DNA of 64,000 nt from Nemertoderma westbladi (Eukaryota; Xenacoelomorpha; Nemertodermatida; Nemertodermatidae), in NCBI GenBank assembly GCA_032718475.1, contig JAUCBJ010007996.1:1-64000 (forward strand), given 5' to 3'. The notes beneath the pieces were generated by a model. The model did not search any database and had not been told where the DNA came from. It saw only the letters and a list, made by a program, of their open reading frames with translations. Position 1 is the first letter of the stretch. Each line of letters starts with the position of its first letter. Shown one piece after another: positions 21,064 through 33,019 of the stretch. The translations under genes were made by a program, and so were the position numbers.

Positions 21064-22419
21064 ATATACGTACAAATATTATTCAGAAAATATTTGCACT
21101 TTTCGACCCATTTTGTATATTTTTGCCCTTTCGGGACTAAAAATGTGCTTGACGACAAATCATGCAAAATATATTTTTATTATTCAAATTATTATATATG
21201 AAGTAAACTGCGAAGATTTAAAATATGTAATTTAGATTAGTAGACAATGAGTTAGTGCGTTTAGAAGGACCTTTTTCTAAGTGACCAAAAATATAATTTA
21301 AAATGAAATAACCGAGTATATTTCGGGCAACAGCCCTTTATCAACTCAATTCAGTTAAACTGCATGCCGGTGTAAAATACAGAAGTACATATTTAGATTA
21401 GTAACAAGGTACTTTACTTTACTAAGATATTTTACTTCACTTTACTTTACTGATTTAATTCTGATGGTAGTTTTAATATTTGGTGGAATTTACAGTAGTC
21501 CGTCTGTCTGTCGATTGTCGGTCTGTCTTACATTTTGGCGGACAGATTGGCAGACAAAGATTCCACGATAACTCGAGATGAGAATTGAAATGTGGAGTTG
21601 ATAAACAACTAACTATACGACAAAATAATGAAATAAAGTTTACAAACTTTAAATATTTTTTAATAATTCAATACAGTACCGGATGATAAGTTAAAAAAAT
21701 ACGCGAGATAATTTATTAGCTTTGTATATTATTAAGAGAACTGCAACAATAAGTTTTATTATATTAGTTTGTTACAGATAATAATCATTTATTTCTTAGA
21801 ATCCATTTATTTATTTATTCAATAATTTACATGACATCGGTTGAAACAAGTGTTTGATCAATAAAAAGTTATTACGATTCTATCAGTAAAAAAACAAATC
21901 CTTGAATAAAGGTCATTATTTTATATCGCTAGTAAGCATAAGCACAGTATAGTAACTGCTATCAGAGATATCAGATTTTATTACAATGAGACAAGGATTT
22001 AATCACAAGACAAAGTTAAATGGTGATGACCTTGACCTTGATTTACGTTTACTGTATATCGAACAATGGACTACGCCTCTCCGAACAAACAATAACATCA
22101 AGGAATATAACAATAAATATTCCTTTAGGAAGTAATGCTTTCTATAAATTTGAAGCTTTGAATTACATGTGATTGTAACGCGGGCATTGCATTGAAGTTG
22201 AAAGAGGATTTACTTGGTATAATTTTACACTCAGTGTGATCATCTTTAAGTTATCGATGAAAGTGAAATATCTGAGACAACCCGAAGGTTCATATGTTTT
22301 AGCTGTTACCTGTAGGGCTGTAACTGCGCACTCTAAGTAACGATTCACTAAGCAACTACTTTTTACTCCCGGAACAGAGTTCGGGTCGGAGTGACTTTAA
22401 TCGCTACTTCGTTGCTAAT
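21064..22419. other. Non-coding stretch
   Basis: AT-rich; no gene recognised. A GTCTGTCTGTC run near 21500-21530 pairs loosely with GACAGATTGGCAGAC about 20 bp on. Confidence 0.5.
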
Positions 22420-22462
22420 GGTGTAACTCAGATGGTTGAGCGCCGGGCCTGCAATCTATAGG
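22420..22462 (+). repeat. tRNA-like 5' half (SINE head fragment)
   Basis: GGTGTAACTCAGATGGTTGA continues into GCGCCGGGCCTGCAATC. It resembles the D-arm, A box and anticodon region of a tRNA, but no B box follows: the sequence runs into T6 and the TIR at 22469. Either a SINE head cut by the TIR element or a tRNA pseudogene. Confidence 0.5.
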
Positions 22463-22468
22463 TTTTTT

Positions 22469-22589
22469 GTGTGTTTGTGCACACAACTTCTTGCATTTAA
22501 TGTTGATGGAGTTTAATGAAACTTTGATGATAGGTTCATTATCGGACCTACAGTTGTGTATGTAAGGTTTTCGTTACGAGGGGTCTGTT
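22469..22589. repeat. Terminal inverted repeat, left (~121 bp)
   Basis: Matches the reverse complement of 26613-26730 along its length (roughly 85-90% by eye). Outer end GTGTGTTTGTGCACACAACT; inner end GGGGTCTGTT. The pair encloses the palindrome cluster and the LINE. Confidence 0.9.
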
Positions 22590-22604
22590 GGAACAAAGAT
22601 ACTA

Positions 22605-22865
22605 AGGATACTAAAGATACTTTAAGTTGTGCGCACAAGATACTAAGTTGTGCGCACAAGTTAGCTATGTTGTGCACAAAAGATACTAAGTTGTGCGCAC
22701 AACTTAGCTAAGTTGGGCGCACAAGATACTAAGTTTTGCGCTCAAGTTAGCTAAGTTGTGCACACAAGATTCTAAGTTGTGTGCACAAGATACTAAGTTG
22801 TGCGCACAAGTTGGCTAAGTTGTGCACACAAGTTAGCTAAGTTGTGCGCAAAACTTAGCTAAGTT
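22605..22865. repeat. Cluster of TTGTGCGCACAA palindromes
   Basis: About a dozen ~20-bp units built on TAAGTTGTGCGCACAAGATAC and AAGTTAGCTAAGTT. The core TTGTGCGCACAA and the linker AACTTAGCTAAGTT are both self-complementary. Variants include TTGTGCACACAA, the same motif as the outer end of the TIR. Confidence 0.9.
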
Positions 22866-25800
22866 CAGGTCAGGTCAGGTATTCTAGATCAAGAAAACTT
22901 GCCACCTCCATGCAGCATAAAGGAGGTGCCACCTGTAGCTGCATAGACCCTCTTACTAGGGCAAATCTGGTCCTGTAACTAGGACCCTCTTCGTTCTGGG
23001 ATAAGGATGCCCTTGGTCCTGGATTAAGGACCCATATACTTGGCTGCAGGGGTATATGGCCTGACCAGGCAGATGGTGATCTACCAATGGCTGGTCAGGA
23101 GTAGAGTATTCTCATGTCCACTCTGTGAGCACTTCACTGCGACCTGCACCTGGCAGCAAGGGTACAGGGCATGACCCAGCAGATGAGCTGCAACAGCCAA
23201 TGGTGGGTCATGTGCGCCAGAGTAGATATGGGTGATGGGCCTCATATCTGACTCCATTGCGACACCCACCCTGTGGAATGGCAAACCAGGGTGTGGTATT
23301 TGCCCCGAGAGCTGACTCGGCAAAAAAGCACCCCCCAACCCCCACTATGGATTACATTAGCAATGCGGAGGTCCGGCCACTAGAGGCCAGTGTAATTACC
23401 GGACACAATCAGCCTCACAGGCGTCAGTTAACTCCTGACCGGCTGCCTGTTTCACCCCCTACTGGAGAGAGAGCAGCCAACAATTCTTTGAGTCCCTTTC
23501 CTGATGACCTTTCTGGCCCAAACCCTGGGTCACCAGGAAGGCCAGATTGTGATGGGGGGAGGGATTCTGGAGTTGGAGGCTACTCTTATGTTCCACCCCG
23601 ACCAACAAAGCCATTGGTGAATCTGAGGCAAGTCACAAGACTAGCCTCAGTAAACACCCTAACACTCGGGTCCCCAATGCTACAAGGTGAGCTGACTGCC
23701 TTGGCAGATAAGCTTTCTCTTAGCGCAGTGGGTGTTCAAGAGCACCGAATGCATACTGGACAGACTGATGAGGTTCTGATTAAGGACATGGGGGACGGTT
23801 GGCGACTCGCCCTCGCGTCAGCAGATGATAGTGGCAATGGTGGAATTGGTCTATTGATGAATCCAACTGCACATGCAGCATTGGACAAAATAGACCAAAT
23901 CTCTAACCGCATTATCCGTTGCCACTTCTCATGTTCTGGAAGACTGGCTAAGAAGTTTCCTAAGGTGGTTCTGATTGTGTGCTACTCTCCAACTAGTGTT
24001 GCCCCTGTAGAGGAGGTGGAAAATTTCTACCACAATCTACAAGCAGCTACTGATGGAGTGGATCAGCATGCATTCTTCACATTCCTGGGAGACTTTAATG
24101 CAAGTCTGCATCAATCACCTACATCGCCCTGGGTCTATAGCAATAGTGTTAGCCGAAATTCTGTCCATCTTCAGGATTTTATCTCTGGAAATGGATTGTT
24201 TTCGGCTGGAACCCAGTTCAAGAAGCGAACTGGAAAGCTATGGACTCATAGTGGACCCAGTGGTCACAAGTCGCAGATAGACCATATTCTGTTTCGTAGG
24301 AAATACAGGAGCTCTATACAAGACTGTAATGCATTTACACTTCGACCCTTCTCCAGTGATCACCGCCTTATAGTGGCCAAGGTAAGACTTAGTCTGCGTG
24401 CTAGCAGAACAACGAAATCTGCCTTGCCGCGGCATGACTGGTCCTCTCTGTTGCAACAGCCAAGTGTGAGATCCAGCTTCACACTACAGCTGAGCAACAG
24501 GTATGAGGCTCTTGCCTCTGAGGCGGCAGATCACTGTGAGGGCTATACTGCCTTTACAGAAGCAGTTAAGTTAGCAGCTGCAGAAACAGTTCCTGCATAC
24601 CCTCGAAACAGGAAAAGGGCCCCCTGGACTGACAACAAAATTCAGAAGCGCCGAAATGACCTTCATAAGGCGCAGAAAGAGTCCCGACTCAAACAGACTA
24701 CAGCGGCCAAGAATGCAGTTAAGGCTGCATCTAGGTCCCTGAACAGGCAGTACTCTGCTAATCTACAGGAGCTAATAAACCAACAGGTTGATGCCATCAA
24801 TGATGCTGACGACAGCAGGCAATCATCCCAGGCATGGAAATCGATCAATCTGCTTACTGGGCGGAAAAGCCAACCAACCACCAAGGTTAAGGCTGAATCA
24901 CCAGCCGATCGCCTCAATGGTTGGAAAGCCCACTTTGAAAAGCTCCTCAATAATGACAGGGTATTGCCTGATAATTTTATAGAAGTAAAAGTGTCTGAGT
25001 CTGTACTCCCAGATATTCCCATTGGCGATATCTCCTTTGCAGAAGTGAAGGCTGCTGCAAAGAGCATTAAGACCAATCGTGCCAGTGGAGTAGATGGTGT
25101 TCCCCCTGAGGTCTTTAAAATACCTGAGTGTTTAAAGCTCATCTATCCCATCATAGTAGACATGTACCGAACAACAAGAGTCCCACAAGAAATGAAAACA
25201 AATAAGTTGGTGCCAGTTCCCAAGAAGGGCAACCTAACACTCTATGGTTCTTTTCGGGGAATCTCATTGATCTCGATTGCTGCAAAGCTATACAATAGGA
25301 TTCTATTAAATCGCATCAGGGATCCCATTGAGAGACTGCTCCGTGGTAATCAGAATGGGTTCCGTAAAGGTCGTGGGACCATGGAGCCCAGTTTGGCACT
25401 TAGAAGGATAATTGAAGAGTTATCAAAAAAGAAAGACAGGCATCTGGCTGTTATCTTTGTTGACTTCTTCAAGGCCTTTGATTCAGTCTCTCGCTCACGT
25501 ATGTTCAGCATAATTTCATTATAAGGGATTCCTGATGAAATTATTGCAGCAATCAGATCAGTATACGATGGTTCGACAACATTTGTGTCTACTGTTGACG
25601 GTGACACAGAACCATTTGAAGTGTTATGGGGCGTCCTCCAAGGAGACACACATGCACCATTCTTGTTCATTATTGTGGTTGACTATGTTCTACGCATGTC
25701 CTTAGATCATTATAATGATGATGGGGTGATGATAACTCCACCTACTGGCTCCAGAAGTCGAGGAAATCCTGCCAAGTACCTAACCGATCTAGACTTTGCT

Positions 25801-26603
25801 GATGACTTAGGAGTACTCTCAGAATCATTAGAGGGAGCCCAACGGCTCCTCAGCTCATTAAAACATGCTGTTTCTAGTGTTGGTCTTTTTATTAACTCCA
25901 GAAAGTCCAAAATTCTGACAGTTAACTTTGAAAGTCCTCAGCAAGTCTCTGATCGGATGAGCATAAGCTCAAAGGATGGTTTGCTTGAGCATGTGGACGA
26001 CTTCTGTTACCTGGGATCATGGATCCGGAAGTCAGGTGAGGACCTTCGAATACGTAAGGGAAGGGCATGGAGAGCCTTGAATAGGCTTTCCAGGATTTGG
26101 AAGTCACCGAGAATTAATCGGAAACTTAAGGTCCGATTATTTAGAGCAGCAGTAGTTCCAGTACTCCTCTACGGGAGTCCATGCTGGGCTCTAACTGCTG
26201 AGGACACCAAATCTCTGGATGGAACATTCACAAGAATGCTACGCCGGGTTCATTGTGTCAAGTACAATGCACACATCTCCAACCAGACACTATATAACAT
26301 TGGAGGTGTCTCATTGGTTCCCCCAAGCTTGACACTAGAACAAAATCGCCTCCGCTTTGCAGGACATTGCTTTCGCCGTGAGGACCAGCCAGTGCATAAT
26401 CTTGTACTTTGGCAGCCTCATGGAGTGAATAAGCATGGTGGACAGCCCATGACTTTCTTGAGACGCATCTTAAAGGACACTGGCCTTAAAGATGCGGATG
26501 ATCTAGCAAATGTCATGGGTGATAGGTAGTTGTGGCGGTGCAATTTTGTTGACAAGCCGGCACAGCATTCTTAAAAATGCAGCTGCAATGCAGCATGTCG
26601 ATC
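22866..26603 (+). mobile_element. Near-full-length RTE-like LINE
   Basis: Holds a ~410-bp 5' leader starting near TTCAGGTCAGGTCAGG, a single long ORF, a very short 3' tail (about 30 bp) ending GCAGCATGTCGATC, and T9. A short 3' untranslated region is an RTE-clade habit. At least seven other fragments of the same family occur in this window (705-958, 968-2931, 2932-3021, 5507-7036 in two halves, 55587-55716, 63813-63886, 63905-64000), nearly all 5'-truncated. Confidence 0.88.
23278..26574 (+). pseudogene. LINE ORF: apurinic endonuclease + reverse transcriptase, two nonsense codons
   Basis: Would nick target DNA and reverse-transcribe its own RNA at the nick. Read from the first ATG (23278) it has 1,099 codons including the natural stop. 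Endonuclease ~115-375: GVQEHR, LGDFNAS (Asp 272) and SSDHRLIVAK (~360). RT: YGSFRGISLISIAAKLYN, motif A FVDFFKAFDSV (catalytic Asp 729), motif C FADD (840-843). The C-terminal part has LFRAAVVPVLLYGSPCWALT and RLRFAGHCFRR, seen in RTE-like endonuclease-RT proteins. Two stops break it: TAA at 25522-25524 (codon 749, Tyr in copy B) and TAG at 26527-26529 (codon 1084, Glu in copy B). The frame is otherwise continuous, so the insertion is young. Confidence 0.9.
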
Positions 26604-26612
26604 TTTTTTTTT

Positions 26613-26730
26613 AACAGGTCCCTCGCAAACAAAACCTTGCATACACAACTAGATCCGATAATGAACCTATCATCAACGTTTCATCAATTCCATCAACGTT
26701 AAGTGAAAGAAGTTGTGTGCACAAACACAC
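26613..26730. repeat. Terminal inverted repeat, right (~118 bp)
   Basis: Reverse-complement partner of 22469-22589; outer end GTTGTGTGCACAAACACAC. It is followed directly by a (CAAA)n microsatellite (26731-26757). Confidence 0.9.
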
Positions 26731-26820
26731 CAACAAACAAACAAACAAACAAAACAAAAAACACGTGTGAGAAATACGGACATCCTATTCTTGGATCCGT
26801 CCAATTACTGGGAGCCAGAT

Positions 26821-26985
26821 ATGAGTAGCCCGCGATTTGACTACCCGGCTAGTAGCTATCGAAAGAGACACCATCGGGTCGCCTCCGGCTTCAGCAGACT
26901 GTTTGGTTTTAGCAATCGCAACAAAACTGCCACTGACTCAAACCAGGATCAAATATGGGACCTAATTAATACATGCATTAATTAA
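26821..26985 (+). CDS. Small open frame, possible exon
   Basis: 54 codons from ATG (MSSPRFDYPASSYRKRHHRV..., stop TAA at 26983). The frame is open upstream to about 26713 and locally richer in G+C than its surroundings, with codon-like variety. No domain recognised, no clear splice sites. Could be a terminal exon or chance. Confidence 0.2.
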   Translation: MSSPRFDYPASSYRKRHHRVASGFSRLFGFSNRNKTATDSNQDQIWDLINTCIN

Positions 26986-27175
26986 TTACATGAATTGTTA
27001 GTAATTAATTAATTATTTAAATATGTTACTATATATGTGTTTGTATAGCAGATCAGTTGCAGTACGAGGCCTGAGAGAGGCCGTGTTTGTATAAGGATGT
27101 GTGTGTACACTGTACGTGTACAGTATACAGTTGGTGGCCACCTGGTTTCCATTGAAAATAATTGTACAGTACAAT

Positions 27176-27297
27176 ATGTAGACTGGGTGGTGTTTCTCGA
27201 AACTGTTATGGTGGAAGCCACATTGCTCTATGCATTCGACCAATTTCGCAACAAACACATTTTTAATCATCTCTCGCTCTTCTTCTGCCGTAACCAT
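27176..27297 (-). CDS. Possible first coding exon
   Basis: Minus-strand ATG in strong context (GCAATGG) opens MVTAEEEREMIKNVFVAKLV, then ECIEQCGFHHNSFEKHHPV. The start looks like real protein; downstream the frame becomes low-information (TTGTACTGTACAATT) and a donor is uncertain. Family not recognised. Confidence 0.3.
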
Positions 27298-27406
27298 TGC
27301 GGATACTGATTATATCCGATCCGTGGCGCTCCGACATTGTCCAAATTCTTTGAAACAGACAGTTCGTTCAGTTTTAGAAATAGCGAATATAATAAAAATT
27401 AATAAA

Positions 27407-27450
27407 GTTTATATAATAAAAAAGTCTTCACCCACAAACAAAAGGAAAAA
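27407..27450. repeat. 44-bp terminal inverted repeat, left of satellite array
   Basis: AGTTTATATAATAAAAAAGT followed by CTTCACCCACAAACAAAAGG matches the reverse complement of 31318-31362 with one mismatch; similarity continues weakly outward. It lies about 30 bp before the 43-bp array. Confidence 0.92.
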
Positions 27451-27479
27451 AAATATGGTAGGTAAGAGCTTTCAAACGT

Positions 27480-30400
27480 TAGTACAGTTCTTCTTCAGGT
27501 GCATTTACACTGACTCAAACTGTAGTACAATTCTTCTTTAGGTGCATATACACTGACTCAAACTGTAGTACAGTTCTTCTTCAGGTGCATATACACTGAC
27601 TCAAACTGTAGTACAGTTCTTCTTCAGGTGCATTGCATATACACTGACTCAAACTGTAGTACAGTTCTTCTTCAGGTGCATATACACTGACTCAAACTGT
27701 AGTACAGTTCTTCTTCAGGTGCATATACACTGACTCAAACTGTAGTACAGTTCTTCTTCAGGTGCATATACACTGACTCAAACTGTAGTACAATTCTTCT
27801 TTAGGTGCATATACACTGACTCAAACTGTAGTACAGTTCTTCTTCAGGTGCATATACACTGACTTAAACTGTAGTACAATTCTTCTTCAGGTGCATATAC
27901 ACTGACTCAAACTGTAGTACAGTTCTTCTTCAGGTGCATTGCATATACACTGACTCAAATTGTTGTACAGTTCTTCTTCAGGTGCATATACACTGACTCA
28001 AATTGTTGTACAGTTCTTCTTCAGGTGCATATACACTGACTCAAACTGTAGTACAGTTCTTCTTCAGTTGCATTGCATATACACTGACTCAAATTGTTGT
28101 ACAGTTCTTCTTCAGGTGCATATACACTGACTCAAATTGTTATACAGTTCTTCTTCAGGTGCATATACACTGACTCAAATTGTTGTACAGTTCTTCTTCA
28201 GGTGCATATACACTGACTTAAACTGTAGTACAATTCTTCTTCAGGTGCATATACACTGACTCAAACTGTAGTACAGTTCTTCTTCAGGTGCATTGCATAT
28301 ACACTGACTCAAATTGTTGTACAGTTCTTCTTCAGGTGCATATACACTGACTCAAATTGTTGTACAGTTCTTCTTCAGGTGCATATACACTGACTCAAAC
28401 TGTAGTACAGTTCTTCTTCAGGTGCATTGCATATACACTGACTCAAATTGTTGTACAGTTCTTCTTCAGGTGCATATACACTGACTCAAATTGTTGTACA
28501 GTTCTTCTTCAGGTGCATATACACTGACTCAAACTGTAGTACAGTTCTTCTTCAGGTGCATATACACTGACTCAAACTGTAGTACAGTTCTTCTTCAGGT
28601 GCATATACACTGACTCAAACTGTAGTACAGTTCTTCTTCAGGTGCATATACACTGACTCAAACTGTAGTACAATTCTTCTTCAGGTGTATTGCATATACA
28701 CTGACTCAAATTGTTGTACAGTTCTTCTTCAGGTGCATATACACTGACTCAAATTGTTGTACAGTTCTTCTTCAGGTGCATATACACTGACTCAAACTGT
28801 AGTACAATTCTTCTTCAGGGGCATATACACTGACTCAAACTGTAGTACAGTTCTTCTTCAGGTGCATATACACTGACTCAAACTGTAGTACAGTTCTTCT
28901 TCAGGTGCATATACACTGACTCAAACTGTAGTACAGTTCTTCTTCAGGTGCATATACACTGACTCAAACTGTAGTACAGTTCTTCTTCAGGTGCATATAC
29001 ACTGACTCAAACTGTAGTACAATTCTTCTTCAGGTGCATTGCATATACACTGACTCAAATTGTTGAACAGTTCTTCTTCAGGTGCATATACACTGACTCA
29101 AATTGTTGTACAGTTCTTCTTCAGGTGCATATACACTGACTCAAACTGTAGTACAGTTCTTCTTCAGGTGCATATACACTGACTCAAATTGTTGCACAGT
29201 TCTTCTTCAGGTGCATATACACTGACTCAAACTGTAGTACAGTTCTTCTTCAGGTGCATATACACTGACTCAAATTGTTGTACAGTTCTTCTTCAGGTGC
29301 ATATACACTGACTCAAACTGTAGTACAGTTCTTCTTCAGGTGCATATACACTGACTCAAACTGTAGTACAGTTCTTCTTCAGGTGCATATACACTGACTC
29401 AAACTGTAGTACAATTCTTCTTCAGGTGCATATACACTGACTCAAACTGTAGTACAGTTCTTCTTCAGGTGCATATACACTGACTCAAGCTGTAGTACAA
29501 TTATTCTTTAGGTGCATATACACTGACTCAAACTGTAGTACAGTTCTTCTTCAGGTGCATATACACTGACTCAAACTGTAGTACAATTCTTCTTCAGGTG
29601 CATATACACTGACTCAAACTGTAGTACAGTTCTTCTTCAGGTGCATATACACTGACTCAAACTGTAGTACAATTCTTCTTTAGGTGCATATACACTGACT
29701 CAAACTGTAGTACAGTTCTTCTTCAGGTGCATATACACTGACTCAAACTGTAGCACAATTCTTCTTCAGGTGCATATACACTGACTCAAACTGTAGTACA
29801 GTTCTTCTTCAGGTGCATATACACTGACTCAAATTGTTGTACAGTTCTTCTTCAGGTGCATATACACTGACTCAAACTGTAGTACAATTCTTCTTCAGGT
29901 GCATATACACTGACTCAAACTGTAGTACAATTCTTCTTCAGGTGCATATACACTGACTCAAACTGTAGTACAGTTCTTCTTCAGGTGCATATACACTGAC
30001 TCAAATTGTTGTACAGTTCTTCCTCAGGTGCATATACACTGACTCAAACCGTAGTACAGTTCTTCTTCAGGTGCATATACACTGACTCAAACTGTAGTGC
30101 AGCTCTTCTTCAGGTGCATATACACTGACTCAAACTGTAGTACAGTTCTTCTTCAGGTGCATATACACTGACTCAAACTGTAGTACAATTCTTCTTCAGG
30201 TGCATATACACTGACTCAAACTGTAGTACAGTTCTTCTTCAGGTGCATATACACTGACTCAAACTGTAGTACAGTTCTTCTTCAGGTGCATATACACTGA
30301 CTCAAATTGTTGTACAGTTCTTCTTCAGGTGCATATACACTGACTCAAACTGTAGTACAGTTCTTCTTCAGGTACATATACACTGACTCAAACTGTAGTA

Positions 30401-31246
30401 CAATTCTTCTTCAGGTGCATTGCATATACACTGACTCAAACTGTAGTACAGTTCTTCTTCAGGTGCATATACACTGACTCAAACTGTAGTACAGTTCTTC
30501 TTCAGGTGCATATACACTGTCTCAAACTGTAGTACAGTTCTTCTTCAGGTGCATATACACTGACTCAAACTGTAGTACAGTTCTTCTTCAGGTGCATATA
30601 CACTGACTCAAATTGTTGTACAGTTCTTCTTCAGGTGCATATACACTGACTCAAACTGTAGTACAATTCTTCTTCAGGTGCATATACACTGACTCAAATT
30701 GTTGTACAGTTCTTCTTCAGGTGCATATACACTGACTCAAACTGTAGTACAATTCTTCTTCAGGTGCATATACACTGACTCAAACTGTAGTACAGTTCTT
30801 CTTCAGGTGCATATACACTGACTCAAATTGTTGTACAGTTCTTCTTCAGGTGCATATACACTGACTCAAACTGTAGTACAGTTCTTCTTCAGGTGCATAT
30901 ACACTGACTCAAATTGTTGTACAGTTCTTCTTCAGGTGCATATACACTGACTCAAACTGTAGTACAATTCTTCTTCAGGTGCATATACACTGACTCAAAT
31001 TGTTGTACAGTTCTTCTTCAGGTGCATATACACTGACTCAAACTGTAGTACAATTCTTCTTCAGGTGCATATACACTGACTCAAATTGTTGTACAGTTCT
31101 TCTTCAGGTGCATATACACTGACTCAAACTGTAGTACAGTTCTTCTTCAGGTGCACCTACACTGACTCAAACTGTAGTACAGTTCTTCTTCAGGTGCACC
31201 TACACTGACTCAAACTGTAGTACAGTTCTTCTTCAGGTGCATATAC
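27480..31246. repeat. 43-bp satellite array (~87 units)
   Basis: Unit GTACAGTTCTTCTTCAGG + TGCATATACACTGACTC + AAACTGTA, period 43; some units carry 5 extra bases (GCATTGCATATAC) and are 48 bp. Two main variants alternate irregularly, ending AAACTGTA or AAATTGTT. The unit junction ACTGTA-G-TACAGT is a palindrome. Units are nearly identical throughout, a sign of recent homogenisation. No convincing ORF. Confidence 0.97.
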
Positions 31247-31317
31247 TCAATGATAAGTTTATACTTATACTGTACTTATATTCAGTATTCTTTATTCTTT
31301 ATATTTCTTCAGTATTC

Positions 31318-31362
31318 TTTTTCCTTTTGTTTGTGGGTGAAGACCTTTTTATTATATAAACT
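31318..31362. repeat. 44-bp terminal inverted repeat, right of satellite array
   Basis: Partner of 27407-27450. It lies inside duplicated segment A, so it recurs at 41892-41936 to the right of the second array. Confidence 0.92.
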
Positions 31363-32363
31363 ATATTATTATATTTACCCCACATTAATTAACAATGTCG
31401 TTCTTTCAAATAATGAAAATTGCTGAATATCGTTTAACATTTAACGATAGTGTACATTCGAACATGATTTTGAAGAAGATACTTGGCATTTCCTGATTGC
31501 ATTGTTGCTACGCAACAAGTTGTACCAATGGTAGCATAGGTTCCCAGAATTAGCAACCTTGGAATGTTTACCAGAGGACTAAGTTTGTAGCAGAACAGCT
31601 TCGTGTGGGTGTCGGATACATTATTATGCCTATCCTATCCACGTGCTTACTACCTCACTGCCGCTTTATTAATGTTTTCATTCGGAAGTAATGCTCCGCG
31701 GACAATTTATTATTAGTTTATTTGAATTCTTTTAATCCGGAATGTGAGTAGATTAACGATGGTCTTTATTATTAATTTATATTGGATTATGTAACATACA
31801 GAGCGCAAGTTCACCGGTAAGTTCACTTTCAATGTACACGACTCCAATTCAACATTCTGCAATGCTTATTGTAATTTCTTTGTTCAAATCGTATGCTCTA
31901 TTTATGTAAATACTCTATGTAGTATATGTGCAGGTTATAAGACAGAAATAAGCGCTATAAAACACTTAATAAAGATAAATTAAAAAAAATAAAAAATCTT
32001 CATATATAAAATTATAATAAAAAGTCAACCCAAAAGTGAAATCCTGGAATTCTTCATATGGGCGATGGTATATCACATCACAGCCGCGTTCAACACCATC
32101 TGTTTAAGTTTACATTTCTGAAATAATCAAAAATTTATTTTAAAATAAATTGGTGGAATTGATTAATAAAGTGATATTTGTTACTTAAGAAAATAAATTG
32201 TGTAGTGGATTATGTAAAATACCATTGATGTATGGGGAAAGCTTTTATGATAAAATCCAATGTTTTATTTTCTTGTGGGGTTTTGTAATAAAAAAATATT
32301 TTTACTCTGCCTGCTTTAATGGACTTACCGGGCTCTGTGAACTTACGGCGACAGGTTGGTCTG

Positions 32364-32539
32364 CGGACACTCCCCCCCCCCCCCCCCCCAGACACTTCCC
32401 CCCCCCCCCCTCCGACACTTCCCCCCCCCCCGGACACTTCCCCCCCAGACACACCCCCCCCGGACACTTCCCCCCAGACACTTCCCCCCCCGGACACTTC
32501 CCCCCCAGACACTTCCCCCCCGGACACTCCCCCCCCCCG
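32364..32539. repeat. C-rich array, left arm of G/C-rich inverted repeat
   Basis: CGGACACTTCCCCCC units of ~14-18 bp with C runs up to 18. Inverted counterpart at 33501-33626 (GGGGGGAAGTGTCC). Duplicated at 42938-43113. Polyproline or polyglycine frames here are artefacts. Confidence 0.9.
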
Positions 32540-33019
32540 ACTGTTCTTAACTTCGCACATTCTTATTTTTCATTTCATTTTGTAAGGTAAACGGACCGCT
32601 TGTATCCAGATAAGTTGTATCCAATTTTCCTTTCTTAGCTCAGAAAGTGATCTTTTGCATCCCGATTTTACATTTTGTATCCAAGTTTTATTTATGGATT
32701 TTATCAATGCAATTACATTGTATCGTTTGCTAATCTTTAAACAATTAATAGATGACCTATAAATTCCATCCCCCGAATGATATACTGTTTTTATTAACTA
32801 TAGAATTATAATAATTAATTGTTTTATTTATAGGTATTATTATGTAATAGTATTCTTCAAATTGTAGCAGATGGGGATGAATATTATTATTGCAATCAAA
32901 ATTATACCTCTCCAGGGTAAAATCGACATGCGTCGACCTGTATTCGGTGTTCAACATTACATATTAATAAATTAATTAAATTTCCTGGTTACTTGCAATA
33001 TTTTTAATAGGATTTTGTT

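Noticed and set aside
20477-21235. Glycine-, serine- and tryptophan-rich plus-strand frames
   Set aside because: Antisense shadows of the proline-rich minus-strand frame; they lack its start, donor and non-repetitive ends.
22163-22348. 61-codon minus-strand frame with a CAG|GTAACA donor-like site
   Set aside because: No domain, and upstream sequence is tRNA-like; not enough for an exon call.
24663-25142. 159-codon minus-strand frame in the LINE
   Set aside because: Antisense shadow of the RT linker.
27480-31246. CRISPR-like array
   Set aside because: Units are contiguous with no variable spacers, and the sequence is animal DNA; it is a satellite.
32198-32590. Proline-rich 130-codon frame and its glycine-rich antisense (also at 42772-43164)
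   Set aside because: Caused by C and G homopolymer arrays.
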